DNA of 51,080 nucleotides, taken from Bradyrhizobium centrolobii. GTDB lineage: Bacteria; Pseudomonadota; Alphaproteobacteria; Rhizobiales; Xanthobacteraceae. The stretch spans positions 1 to 51,080 of the forward strand of contig NZ_LUUB01000071.1 in the NCBI RefSeq assembly GCF_001641635.1. The letters run 5' to 3'. Positions 16,724 to 25,102 of this stretch are shown one piece after another. A program made the translations under genes and the position numbers. The notes below the pieces were generated by a model. It was given only the letters and a program-made list of their open reading frames with translations. It searched no databases and was not told where the DNA came from. Numbering within the stretch: the first letter of the stretch is position 1; each line of letters opens with the position of its first letter.

Positions 16724-16814
16724 GGACACGTCGGCGCAGAAACCGCGCCCGGCGACAATGAACCGGAGAAACCATTGGCACGTCTTACGAATTAGACCGA
16801 TGCCACAATCTTGA

Positions 16815-16840
16815 GGAATTTCGGTCTCAGCGTTACGTTA
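16815..16840 (+). promoter_or_regulatory. EcfG-type promoter before hpnP (one mismatch)
   Basis: GGAAT at 16815-16819, a 16-base spacer and CGTTA at 16836-16840 match the alphaproteobacterial general-stress promoter GGAAC-N16/17-CGTT with one change in the -35 element. hpnP of Rhodopseudomonas palustris is known to depend on EcfG, which fits. The start of transcription would leave a leader of about 50 bases before the hpnP ATG. Confidence 0.65.
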
Positions 16841-16897
16841 TGTGTCTGACCGTCTATTCTGCACCTTTTGTAGAACGTCGTTGTTGGGGGAAGTTCG

Positions 16898-18484
16898 ATG
16901 CGCGCTAAGAGCAACGGAACGATCCGGCATATCCTCTGCGTCTTCCCGCGCTACACCTCCTCGTTCGGTACATTCGAGTACTCCTACCCGCTGACCGACG
17001 GCGTCCGCGCCTTCATGCCGCCGCAGGGACTGCTGCTGATCTCCGCCTATCTGCCCAAGGAATGGCAGGTCAAATTCGTCGACGAGAACCTCCGCCGCAC
17101 GACGAAGGAGGAGTTCGAATGGGCCGAAGTCGTCTTCGTCAGCGGCATGCACATCCAGCGCCAGCAGATGAACGACATCTGTCGCCGCGCTCATGAATTC
17201 GATCTGCCGGTCGCACTCGGTGGGCCCTCGGTCAGCGCGTGCCCCGACTACTATCCGTCCTTCGACTATCTCCATGTCGGCGAGCTCGGCGATGCCACCG
17301 ACGAGCTGATCGAAATCCTGTCCCGTGACACCTCCCGCCCCGCGCAGCAGGTGGTGCTGACGACCGGGGATCGCGTGCCGATGACGGAGTTTCCGATTCC
17401 GGCCTACGAGCTTGCCGACGTGAAGCGGTACTTCCTCGGCAGCATCCAGTATTCCAGCGGCTGTCCCTATCAGTGCGAGTTCTGCGACATCCCCGGCCTC
17501 TATGGCCGTAACCCGCGCATCAAGACGCCGCAGCAGATCATCGCCGAACTCGACCGCTTGCGCGAATGCGGCATGACCGACACGGTCTATTTCGTCGACG
17601 ACAATTTCATCGGCAACCGCAAGGCGGCGATGGACCTGCTGCCGCACCTGATCGAATGGCAGAAGAAGACCGGCTATGTGATGCGGTTGGCCTGCGAGGC
17701 CACGCTGAATATCGCCAAGCGCCCCGAGATACTGGAGAAGATGCGCGAGGCCTATTTCGTCACCATCTTCTGCGGCATCGAGACGCCCGATCCGGACGCG
17801 CTGCATGCGATGCACAAGGACCACAACATGATGGTCCCGATCCTGGAGGGCGTGCGTACCATCAACTCCTACGGCATGGAGGTCGTCTCCGGCATCATCA
17901 TGGGGCTGGACACCGACAAGCCGAATACATCCGATGCGCTGCTGGCCTTCGTCGAAGAGTCCCAGATTCCGCTGCTCACCATCAACCTGCTTCAGGCGCT
18001 GCCGAAGACGCCGCTGTGGGATCGGCTGGAGCGGGAAGGGCGCCTGATCGACGACGAGGGCCGCGACTCCAACGTCGATTTTCTCCTTCCTTATGACGAC
18101 GTCGTCGCATCCTGGAAGCACTGCATGGGCGTCGCCTACGAGCCCGAGAAGGTGTTTGCGCGCTTCCAGTATCAGTGCGACCACACCTATTCCAACCGCC
18201 TCAAGGTGCCGGTGCCTGACGAGGTGAAGACCTGGCCGAACATCAGGCGTGCGCTGATCATGCTGAGGAACATTTTCTGGAAGATCGGCGTGCTCGGCAA
18301 TTACCGGCGCGTGTTCTGGAAGTTCGCGCTGGGGCGGATCAAGCGCGGCGATCTCGAAGGCCTGATCGGCTGCACACTGATCGCGCACCATCTCATCACC
18401 TTTGCGCGTGCGGCATCGAGCGGCAAGCAGAACGCGTCGAACTATTCGCTGCGGCTGCGCGAGGCTGCCGTTCCCGCCGAGTGA
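16898..18484 (+). CDS. hpnP: Hopanoid C-2 methylase, B12-binding radical SAM enzyme
   Basis: HpnP adds the methyl group at C-2 of hopanoids, giving 2-methylhopanoids. The 528-residue product has an N-terminal cobalamin-binding-like domain (about 10-150, with PPQGLLLISAYLP and VALGGPSVSA), a radical SAM domain with the 4Fe-4S motif CPYQCEFC (Cys 189, 193, 196) and a C-terminal DUF4070 region (about 370-500). This layout and length are those of HpnP rather than HpnJ, with which it shares the fold. Start ATG 16898 has GGGGGAAG before it. Its stop overlaps the GTG start of eutC (GTGA), so the two are translationally coupled. A stress-type promoter precedes it. All three proteins of this cluster use B12. 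Confidence 0.85.
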   Translation: MRAKSNGTIRHILCVFPRYTSSFGTFEYSYPLTDGVRAFMPPQGLLLISAYLPKEWQVKFVDENLRRTTKEEFEWAEVVFVSGMHIQRQQMNDICRRAHEFDLPVALGGPSVSACPDYYPSFDYLHVGELGDATDELIEILSRDTSRPAQQVVLTTGDRVPMTEFPIPAYELADVKRYFLGSIQYSSGCPYQCEFCDIPGLYGRNPRIKTPQQIIAELDRLRECGMTDTVYFVDDNFIGNRKAAMDLLPHLIEWQKKTGYVMRLACEATLNIAKRPEILEKMREAYFVTIFCGIETPDPDALHAMHKDHNMMVPILEGVRTINSYGMEVVSGIIMGLDTDKPNTSDALLAFVEESQIPLLTINLLQALPKTPLWDRLEREGRLIDDEGRDSNVDFLLPYDDVVASWKHCMGVAYEPEKVFARFQYQCDHTYSNRLKVPVPDEVKTWPNIRRALIMLRNIFWKIGVLGNYRRVFWKFALGRIKRGDLEGLIGCTLIAHHLITFARAASSGKQNASNYSLRLREAAVPAE

Positions 18485-19275
18485 GCGACATGCAGGATCC
18501 GGCCGTCCCGTCCCGCGCGACACGCGATCTGCGCTCCCTCACGCCTGCGCGCGTCGCGCTCGGGCGCAGCGGCGCAAGCCTGCCGACAAAGCCGCTGCTC
18601 GATTTCACGCTGGACCATGCCCGCGCCCGCGATGCCGTGCACGCCGCCTTCGATGCGCCGCGGCTGGTCGCCGAGCTCCGCGAGTTCGGTCTTGCACCCG
18701 CCGAGGCGAGCAGCCGGGCGGTCGATCGCCGGGACTATCTGCGGCGGCCGGATTTGGGGCGGCAGCTCGAGGCCGGCTCCGCCGAGGCTTTGACGCGCAT
18801 CGCCACGGAGCCGGGCCGGCTTGCGATCATCGTCGGCGACGGCCTGTCGCCGACGGCGGTGCATGCGCATGCGGTCGCGCTGGTGAAGAGCCTCGTGCCG
18901 CGGCTCGCGGCTGACGAGCCTGTCGCGATCGGCCATGTCGTTGTTGCCTCCGGCGCACGGGTGGCGCTTGGTGACGAGATCGGCGCCATCCTGGGCGCGC
19001 GCATGGTCGTGATGCTGATCGGCGAGCGGCCGGGCCTGTCGGCGCCCGACAGTCTTGGCGCCTATCTGACCTTCGCGCCAACGCCGGGGCGTACCGACGC
19101 CGAGCGCAACTGCGTCTCGAACATCCACAACGCCGGGTTGAGCCATGACGAGGCGGCCTTCAAGATCGCCTGGCTCGTCCGCGAGGGACTGGCAGGAGAG
19201 GTCACCGGGGTTGCGCTGAAGGATGAGAGCGGCGACCGCGCCCCGCGTCGAATTGGCACAGCTTTATCCGAATGA
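18481..19275 (+). CDS. eutC: Ethanolamine ammonia-lyase, small subunit
   Basis: EutC completes the cobalamin-binding site of ethanolamine ammonia-lyase. The 264-residue product shows the family blocks LTPARVALGRSGASLPT near the N-terminus, LDFTLDHARARDAVHA, RRDYLRRPDLGRQL, IIVGDGLSPTAVHAHA, MLIGERPGLSAPDSLGAYLT and NCVSNIHNAGLSHDEAA. Start GTG 18481 overlaps the hpnP stop codon by four bases; an ATG at 18490 is the alternative. Separation of eutC from eutB by hpnP is unusual for a heteromeric enzyme, although both stay on one strand and can share a transcript. Confidence 0.95.
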   Translation: MSDMQDPAVPSRATRDLRSLTPARVALGRSGASLPTKPLLDFTLDHARARDAVHAAFDAPRLVAELREFGLAPAEASSRAVDRRDYLRRPDLGRQLEAGSAEALTRIATEPGRLAIIVGDGLSPTAVHAHAVALVKSLVPRLAADEPVAIGHVVVASGARVALGDEIGAILGARMVVMLIGERPGLSAPDSLGAYLTFAPTPGRTDAERNCVSNIHNAGLSHDEAAFKIAWLVREGLAGEVTGVALKDESGDRAPRRIGTALSE

Positions 19276-19482
19276 CCGGGATCGGGGGCCGAAATCGCCG
19301 CATCTTGATCGGTTCGGCCGGTTTGCGCCTGCTTGCGGGACCATGCGGGGACCTGCTAAACCGCGTGGCGCGATTTTCCGCGCGTTTTCAAGGGTCAAGC
19401 CTCCCATCTGTATGGCGTTTTCAGGCCGTTCGCGGGGCGCAATAAGCTCACAAACCGAGTCGATTCAGGAACTGGACAAGGC
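19276..19482. other. Intergenic between eutC and the RND transporter
   Basis: About 200 bases separate the genes. I see no terminator with a T tract and no EcfG-type promoter. Confidence 0.4.
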
Positions 19483-21849
19483 ATGCTCGAAAAGCACAGC
19501 GAGAGTGAGGTTCATGTCGACAAGGTCGAGCAGGGACCTGCCACCTCCATCGCCTTCGGGCTGGAGCGTCTCGGGCTGATCGCCGTTCGGGCCCCGGTCG
19601 TCTCCTGCCTCGTCCTGCTCGCGCTGATCGTCGGCGCCGTATTCGGGATCGAGCGAATCAAGATCGATGATTCGCTGTCACAGCTCTTCCGCTCCAACAG
19701 CCGCGAATTCCGCCAGTACGAAGAGGTGACCAAAAAGTTCCCGGCCGAGGAATTCGACGTCCTCGTCGTGGTCGAGGGCAAGAACCTGCTGGCGCGGAAC
19801 AATCTCGAGAAGCTCCGCGACTTCGTTACCGACCTGCAACTGGTCGAGGGCACGCGCGGGCTGGTCTCGCTGTTTTCCGCCCGCCAGGCGCCGGCGCCGG
19901 GCAAGCTGCCGGCAGCCCTGTTCCCGGGCGAGCTTCCGGAGGGCGAGGCCTATGACAAGTTCATCGAGACCGTCAAAGCCAACGAGATCATCCGCGGCAA
20001 GCTGTTGTCGGAGGACGGCACGCTCGCGCTGATCGTGCTCTCGCTCGATCCGGATGTGGTCGCCTCCAGCAAGCTCAGCAAGACCGTCGGCGACATCCGC
20101 GCTCTGATGAAGGAGGATCTCGGCGACACCGGCCTCAGCGTCCAGCTCTCCGGCGTGCCGGTGATGCAGCTCGAAATCCGCAACGCGGTCGAGCGCGACG
20201 GGCTCACCTACAACATCCTCGGCATTCTCGCCGGCTGCATCATCGCCATCATCTTCTTCCGCAAGATCTCCTTCATGGTGGTGGCGGCATTCCCGCCGAT
20301 GATCGCGATCCTGCTGGCGCTCGGCGCGCTCGGCTGGGCCAACTTCAATCTCAACATGTTCCTGAACGTGATGACGCCGCTCATCATGGTCATCAGCTTC
20401 TCGGACTCGATGCAGCTCACCTTCGCCGCGCGTGACCGGCTGATCGCGGGGCAGGACAAGTTCACCGCGTTCAAGAACGCGGTGCTGGTGGTGGGACCGG
20501 CCTGCGTGTTGACGCACGGCACCGCCGGCATTTCCTTCATCGCGCTCCAGTTCTCCAACTCCGACCTGATCCGCAAGTTCGGCGAGGCCGGTCTGGCCGC
20601 GACCATCATCGCGCTGGTTGCGGTGCTGTCGCTGGTGCCGGTCTTCGGCGTGCTGTTCGTGCGTAACGAGAGGGTCTTTGCCGTCAAATTCCAGAGCGCC
20701 GATGCCGGCGTGCAGGCGCTACGCAATTTCTGCTACTGGATCGCGGTGCGCATGGTGGGCCGGCCCGGCCTGTTCAGCCTGATCGCGGTGCTGTTCGTCG
20801 GCAGCCTCGGCGTCATCTACGCCAATCTGGAGCCGCGCTACCGGCTCGCCGACCAGGTGCCGGACAAGCGTCAGGCGGTCGCCGCCAGCGACCGGCTCGA
20901 CGCCAAGCTGACCGGCGCCAACCCCGTCAACGTGCTGATCCAGTTCCCCAAGGGCGAATCGCTCTATTCGCCGGAGACGTTGCAAACGATCGCAGAGGTG
21001 CACGCGACCGTGGAGAAGGCGGCCGGCGTCGGCAACGTCTGGTCACTCGAGACGTTGCGCCGCTGGCTCGCCGAGAAGGCCGGCAGCACCGACGTCGCGA
21101 CGCTCAAAGAATATGTGAACGTGATCCCCGAGCATCTGGTGCGGCGTTTCATCGACGCCGAACAGGATGCGGTCGTGGTCGCCGGCCGCGTGCCCGACAA
21201 GGATTCCAGCCAGCTCCTGCCGATCGTCGACAAGCTCGACCATGAGCTCGACGCCGTCCGCAAGAAGCATCCCGGCTACGAGGTCGCGGTCACGGGTCTC
21301 GCGGCCATCGCTGCGCGCAACTCGGCCAACATGATCGAGAAGCTGAACCGCGGCCTCACCGTCGAGTTCGCGCTGGTCGCGATCTTCATCGGGCTCGCGT
21401 TCCGCTCCTGGGTGGTGATGTTCGCCTGCATCCTGCCTGGCATCTTCCCGGTGGTGATGTCGGGCACGCTGCTGTGGGCGATGGGCGAGGGGCTGCAATT
21501 CGCCAGCGTCGTGGCGCTCACCGTCTCCTTCGGCCTCGGCCTCAGCGCAACCATCCACTTCCTCAACCGTCTCAGGCTGGAGAGCAAGCCTGGGGTCTCA
21601 TCGGCGCTCGCCGTCGAGCGTGCCACCGTGCTGGTCGGTCCTGCGCTGATCCTGACCACGGTGGTGCTGGCCTGCGGCCTCGTCGTCACCGTGTTCTCCG
21701 ATCTGCCGTCGCTGCGGCTGTTCGGCTGGCTCAGTGCCTTCTCGATGGTGGCCGCCCTCGTCGCCGACCTCTTTATCCTGCGGCCGACGGCGATGTGGTT
21801 GATCAACCTGCACGAGAAGCTGCAAGGGCCGGACAAGCGCGCGATCTGA
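19483..21849 (+). CDS. RND/MMPL-family lipid exporter, HpnN-like
   Basis: The 788-residue inner-membrane protein has the two-fold RND layout. A first transmembrane helix (about 36-58) leads to a periplasmic domain (about 60-245) and a sterol-sensing-like bundle of five helices (about 250-420). A second helix (about 435-455), periplasmic domain (about 460-620) and helix bundle (about 630-775) follow. Such proteins export lipids or hydrophobic compounds using the proton gradient. It is distinct in sequence and length from HpnN at 32,642. Its position between hpnP/eutC and the hpnC operon suggests, but does not show, a hopanoid or envelope-lipid substrate. ATG 19483 is preceded by GGACAAGG. Confidence 0.82.
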   Translation: MLEKHSESEVHVDKVEQGPATSIAFGLERLGLIAVRAPVVSCLVLLALIVGAVFGIERIKIDDSLSQLFRSNSREFRQYEEVTKKFPAEEFDVLVVVEGKNLLARNNLEKLRDFVTDLQLVEGTRGLVSLFSARQAPAPGKLPAALFPGELPEGEAYDKFIETVKANEIIRGKLLSEDGTLALIVLSLDPDVVASSKLSKTVGDIRALMKEDLGDTGLSVQLSGVPVMQLEIRNAVERDGLTYNILGILAGCIIAIIFFRKISFMVVAAFPPMIAILLALGALGWANFNLNMFLNVMTPLIMVISFSDSMQLTFAARDRLIAGQDKFTAFKNAVLVVGPACVLTHGTAGISFIALQFSNSDLIRKFGEAGLAATIIALVAVLSLVPVFGVLFVRNERVFAVKFQSADAGVQALRNFCYWIAVRMVGRPGLFSLIAVLFVGSLGVIYANLEPRYRLADQVPDKRQAVAASDRLDAKLTGANPVNVLIQFPKGESLYSPETLQTIAEVHATVEKAAGVGNVWSLETLRRWLAEKAGSTDVATLKEYVNVIPEHLVRRFIDAEQDAVVVAGRVPDKDSSQLLPIVDKLDHELDAVRKKHPGYEVAVTGLAAIAARNSANMIEKLNRGLTVEFALVAIFIGLAFRSWVVMFACILPGIFPVVMSGTLLWAMGEGLQFASVVALTVSFGLGLSATIHFLNRLRLESKPGVSSALAVERATVLVGPALILTTVVLACGLVVTVFSDLPSLRLFGWLSAFSMVAALVADLFILRPTAMWLINLHEKLQGPDKRAI

Positions 21850-21922
21850 GCGGCTTCATCCATCGGACATGGAATCGGCGCAGTCTGAATGACTGCGCCG
21901 AATTTCGGCCGGGGGATACGCC

Positions 21923-22811
21923 ATGCAGACGACGCGGTACGACGGCTCTGTCGTGGAGTTTCAGCGGAAGCGGGGCGGCGATTCAGCCGCCTTTTTCGTG
22001 CCATTTCTGACGGCGGACATGGCCCTGCTCGACGCCGGTTGCGGGCCCGGGACCATCACGGCGGCGCTGGCAGGGATTGTCGGCACGGCGGTGGGCGTCG
22101 ATCTCGAGCCGAACGCGGTCGCATCCGCCGACCGCCTCGCGGCGCGTTCAGGCCTGACGAATCTCTCCTTCGTCGAAGCCGACATGACCGCGCTTCCGTT
22201 TTCCGATGGGGTGTTCGATGCGGTGTTCTTCCACGCCGTTCTCTATCACCAAAGTCCGGCGAGCCTGACGAGGACATTGGCGGAAGCGCGGAGGGTGCTG
22301 AGGCCGGGCGGCCTGCTCGGAACGCGCGATGCCGATGTCGGCGGCAACATTCTCCATCCCGAACTCGACGGCGTGCGCCTGGCGCTCGACCTCTGGCAGC
22401 GCTGGTACGAGCATGACGATCCGGCGGCGCTTCGCTTCGGCCGCCGGCAGAGCTCCATCCTTCGCGCGCACGGGGTTCACGCCGATCTGGGCCGGTGCAA
22501 GCTACGTCAACCACAGCGCCGACGCAGCAAGCCGCGAGGAGGCGGTCGCGGATGCGCGGCGCAGCCTTCTCGGCCTCGGGCCGCGGCTTGTGAGCAAGGG
22601 GCTCGCCGCCGACGCTGAAATCCAGGTTGCGCTTGCCGGTTGGGACGCCTGGGGCGCCGATCCGGACGCTGTCTATTTCAGATGCCGCTGCGAATGCGTC
22701 GCGCGCAGGGACGCGATGGGTCGCGAAGAGCCCGATTCCTCAGAGCAGGTTTCTGCGAAGGTGGTCCACGTCAGCAAAATGCCCCCGGCTTGCGAGCACC
22801 GGGGGCCATGA
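21923..22811 (+). pseudogene. SAM-dependent methyltransferase, frameshifted
   Basis: The frame from ATG 21923 encodes a Methyltransf_11-type domain: LLDAGCGPGTITAAL (motif I), VGVDLEPNAVASADRL, VEADMTALPFSDGVFDAVFF and RRVLRPGGLLG. After residue about 183 (SSILRAHG) similarity continues in the +1 frame as FTPIWAGASYVNHSADAASR through to VALAGWDAWGADPDAVYFRC. Dropping one G from the GGGG at 22472-22475 joins the two parts exactly. Either the gene is broken near its end or the base is a sequencing error. Without correction the frame stops after 231 residues. The substrate is unknown. Confidence 0.75.
22776..22806 (-). terminator. Rho-independent terminator of the minus-strand secreted-protein gene
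   Basis: GCCCCCGG and CCGGGGGC form an eight-base-pair GC stem around a ten-base loop, followed on the minus strand by GCATTTTGC. It lies 28 bases after the stop codon of the gene ending at 22834 and within the tail of the convergent frameshifted methyltransferase. Confidence 0.65.
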
Positions 22812-22833
22812 TCCTTTCCGATCGGGAAGGGCG

Positions 22834-23331
22834 TCAGCCCTTCGTCATCGTGATGTTGACGCCGCGGATCTCACCCTTCGAGCTGATCTGCACCGTCTGC
22901 TTGGTGCCGTTGGTGCGCAGCGACAGGTTGGCGGCAAAGCCGTTGGCCTCGACGAACACGTCGATCTGGCCGCCGCCGGCGGTGCCCTGGAGGTTGCCGA
23001 AGATGTTGCGGCTGGCCTCGCTCCAGTTGCCGGAGATGCGGTCGCCCTGGCTCGTCACGTCGCTGGTGAGGTCGAACTTGTAGCTGTCGCTGGCGCAGTG
23101 CAGGCTCTGCTTCAGGTTGAGGCCGCTGCCGGCGACCTTGTAGTCCGCCTTGCAGCGGATGCGCTCGGTGGAGCCGTCGGACAGGGACACCGTGCCGGTG
23201 CCCGTCCACGCGCCGTCGAAGCCGGCAAACGGTCCGGACGACTGAGCATGGCTTGCCGAGACCGAGAAGAGCAGCGCAGCCGCAATGCCGGCCGCCTTGA
23301 TCGCCTGTTCAGATCGCCCAAAGAATTTCAT
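22834..23331 (-). CDS. Small secreted protein of unknown function
   Basis: The 165-residue product has a signal peptide (residues 1-30, ending SASHAQ). It is followed by a compact beta-rich domain starting GPFAGFDGAWTGTGTVSLSDG and containing ERIRCKADYKVAGSG, LHCASDSYKFDL and NWSEASRNIFGNLQGTAG. The two cysteines may form a disulfide. I recognise it only as a protein type common in Bradyrhizobium. The pattern of alternating strands with a central cysteine pair resembles small periplasmic lipocalin-like barrels, but this is a guess. Start ATG 23331 (MKFFGRS) is chosen over a longer frame because it places the signal peptide at the terminus. Confidence 0.65.
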   Translation of the reverse strand: MKFFGRSEQAIKAAGIAAALLFSVSASHAQSSGPFAGFDGAWTGTGTVSLSDGSTERIRCKADYKVAGSGLNLKQSLHCASDSYKFDLTSDVTSQGDRISGNWSEASRNIFGNLQGTAGGGQIDVFVEANGFAANLSLRTNGTKQTVQISSKGEIRGVNITMTKG

Positions 23332-23790
23332 GCTGAATATCCCGTTTTGGAACGACGTCCGCTCGAGACAGGGACGTCTCGCCACATCGAAGGTTTAGTG
23401 TTCCGAGCCTTTTTCTGGTTCAAAGCCTGACCATCCGAGATGTGGGGACCGCGAAGCGCTTTCACCGCAGGCCGCCGCATGATTCCCAGTGTTTCATCGT
23501 GTTTCCGGCGTGAAACCCGCGGAGGACAGATGCATGTCTGCAACAGGTCGGCGGCAAAACACGCCATGTACGAATTATGACGTAGTATCAATCCCTTACA
23601 TCTGCCAATGAAGGTGACAGGAAGGCGTGTTTTGGTGGGCGTGGCGACAATTTGGCCGCATTTGCCAGCGCTTGTGCTTTCCCGGATGCCGCGCTTCCGC
23701 GGCAACTTGCCATCAGAACAATCGGTTCCGGTCGTCTGCCCTGTGCTGTCCGGGATTGGTGCGATTCTGTCGTCAGAATGAAGGAATACA
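23332..23790. other. Divergent intergenic region, 459 bases
   Basis: The region must carry promoters for the two small secreted-protein genes it separates. I see no gene, repeat or EcfG-type promoter. AAGGAAT before 23791 is the ribosome binding site of the right gene. Confidence 0.5.
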
Positions 23791-24024
23791 ATGCGTAAGC
23801 TCCTCGTCGCTCTCACCCTGCTGTCGGCATCCCTTTCGACGGCGGCGTTCGCCCAGCAAGGGCGTGGCACGCCCGACGAGCAGAAAGCCTGCACGCGCGA
23901 CGTGCAGAAGTTCTGCCGCCCGGTCATCGATCAGGGCGATTTCACCATCCTGGCCTGCCTGAAGGAGAACCGGGCGAAGATCTCGCAGGCCTGTGATCAG
24001 GTTTTGAAGAACCACAACCAGTAA
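23791..24024 (+). CDS. Small secreted cysteine-containing protein
   Basis: The 77-residue product has a signal peptide (residues 1-21, ending AAFAQ). The mature part of about 56 residues has four cysteines in the pattern KACTRDVQKFCRPVI ... ILACLKENRAKISQACDQVL. This spacing (C-x7-C, later C-x11-C, amphipathic helices) resembles a single GLG1-type cysteine-rich repeat, a small helical periplasmic module. Function is unknown. A clear terminator follows 18 bases after the stop, so it is a one-gene unit upstream of the hopanoid operon. Confidence 0.7.
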   Translation: MRKLLVALTLLSASLSTAAFAQQGRGTPDEQKACTRDVQKFCRPVIDQGDFTILACLKENRAKISQACDQVLKNHNQ

Positions 24025-24042
24025 GCTCGTCCGCTGGCCCAC

Positions 24043-24068
24043 AAAAGGCGGATCCTGGGCCGCCTTTT
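24043..24068 (+). terminator. Rho-independent terminator, probably bidirectional
   Basis: AAAAGGCGG and CCGCCTTTT pair around an eight-base loop with A and T tracts at both ends. It separates the small secreted-protein gene from the hopanoid operon. Confidence 0.75.
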
Positions 24069-24217
24069 CGGGCCCGATCCGGAGGGGCAGCCATCGAGAG
24101 ACAGGATTGGTTTTGCGGCCGTATTCCCCTATATGGGGGCCGCGGCGGCATCGCCGGCGCGAGCCCGTGCGGGCGAAAAAAAGCCTTCCTGTCCAAACGA
24201 TTGTTAACCAGCCCTCG

Positions 24218-25102
24218 ATGACCTCTGCGAGCGAATTGCGATCCGGCAAGGGTGACCGCGACGAGAATTTTCCCGTCGCGTCGTGGATCATTCATCCGCG
24301 TCATCGCGCGCTGATTCTGGCGTTCTACAACTTCGTCCGCACCGCCGACGACATCGCCGATCACGCGACGTTACCTGCCGATGAGAAGCTCGCTTATCTC
24401 GACCTGCTCGAGGGCGAACTGCTCGGCAAGGGCGACACGCAGGCCGAAGCGGTCAACTTGCGGCGCGCACTCGCCGAGCGCGGCATGACCCCGCGACACG
24501 CGCTCGACGTGCTCGTCGCCTTCCGCATGGATGTGACCAAGCTGCGCTACGAGACCTGGGACGAGGTCATCCATTATTGCCGCTATTCGGCGATGCCGGT
24601 CGGCCGCTTCATGCTCGATGTCCATGGTGAGAGCACGTCGACATGGGCCGCATCGGATGCGCTCTGCGCGGGCCTGCAGATCAACAATCACCTCCAGGAT
24701 TGCGGCAAGGATTTTCGCGAGCTCAATCGCGTCTACCTGCCGCGCGATGCGCTGGCCGCGAGCGGCGCGTCCGTCGAGCAACTCGGGCTCGCGCAGTCGC
24801 CGCCGGCGATGCTGCAATGTCTCCAGGCGCTGGCCGCGCGCAACGAAGCGCTTCTCAACGAGAGCAAGTCGCTGAGCGCGGAGGTCAGGGATTTCCGACT
24901 CGGCGTCGACATCTCGGTGATCCAGGCCTATGCCGATCGCATCGTGCGCCTGCTCAAGGTGCGCGATCCCCTGCGCGAGCGGGTGCATCTGAACAAGCTC
25001 GAACTCCTCACCTTCAGCCTTGCCGGCATCATCGGTGAAGTCGTCCGCCGCGCCATCGGGCGCAAGGCTATCTCCAGACCGGGGACTGCGCATGACGCTT
25101 GA
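24218..25102 (+). CDS. hpnC: Hydroxysqualene synthase
   Basis: HpnC converts presqualene diphosphate to hydroxysqualene in the three-enzyme bacterial squalene route. The 294-residue product is a trans-isoprenyl diphosphate synthase of the squalene/phytoene type. The first aspartate-rich motif is RTADDIADH (about residues 45-53), the second is NHLQDCGKDF (about 160-169), and the YCRYSAMPVGRFML block lies between them. ATG 24218 (MTSASELRSG) is chosen; a longer frame to 24107 has no support. It is the first gene of the operon hpnC-hpnD-hpnE-shc-hpnG and overlaps hpnD by 11 bases. The 150-base leader contains small hairpins but no promoter I can name. Confidence 0.93.
   Translation: MTSASELRSGKGDRDENFPVASWIIHPRHRALILAFYNFVRTADDIADHATLPADEKLAYLDLLEGELLGKGDTQAEAVNLRRALAERGMTPRHALDVLVAFRMDVTKLRYETWDEVIHYCRYSAMPVGRFMLDVHGESTSTWAASDALCAGLQINNHLQDCGKDFRELNRVYLPRDALAASGASVEQLGLAQSPPAMLQCLQALAARNEALLNESKSLSAEVRDFRLGVDISVIQAYADRIVRLLKVRDPLRERVHLNKLELLTFSLAGIIGEVVRRAIGRKAISRPGTAHDA

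Noticed and set aside
16838..18523. 561-codon minus-strand open frame
   Set aside because: It is antisense to hpnP, which has clear radical SAM motifs and a ribosome binding site.
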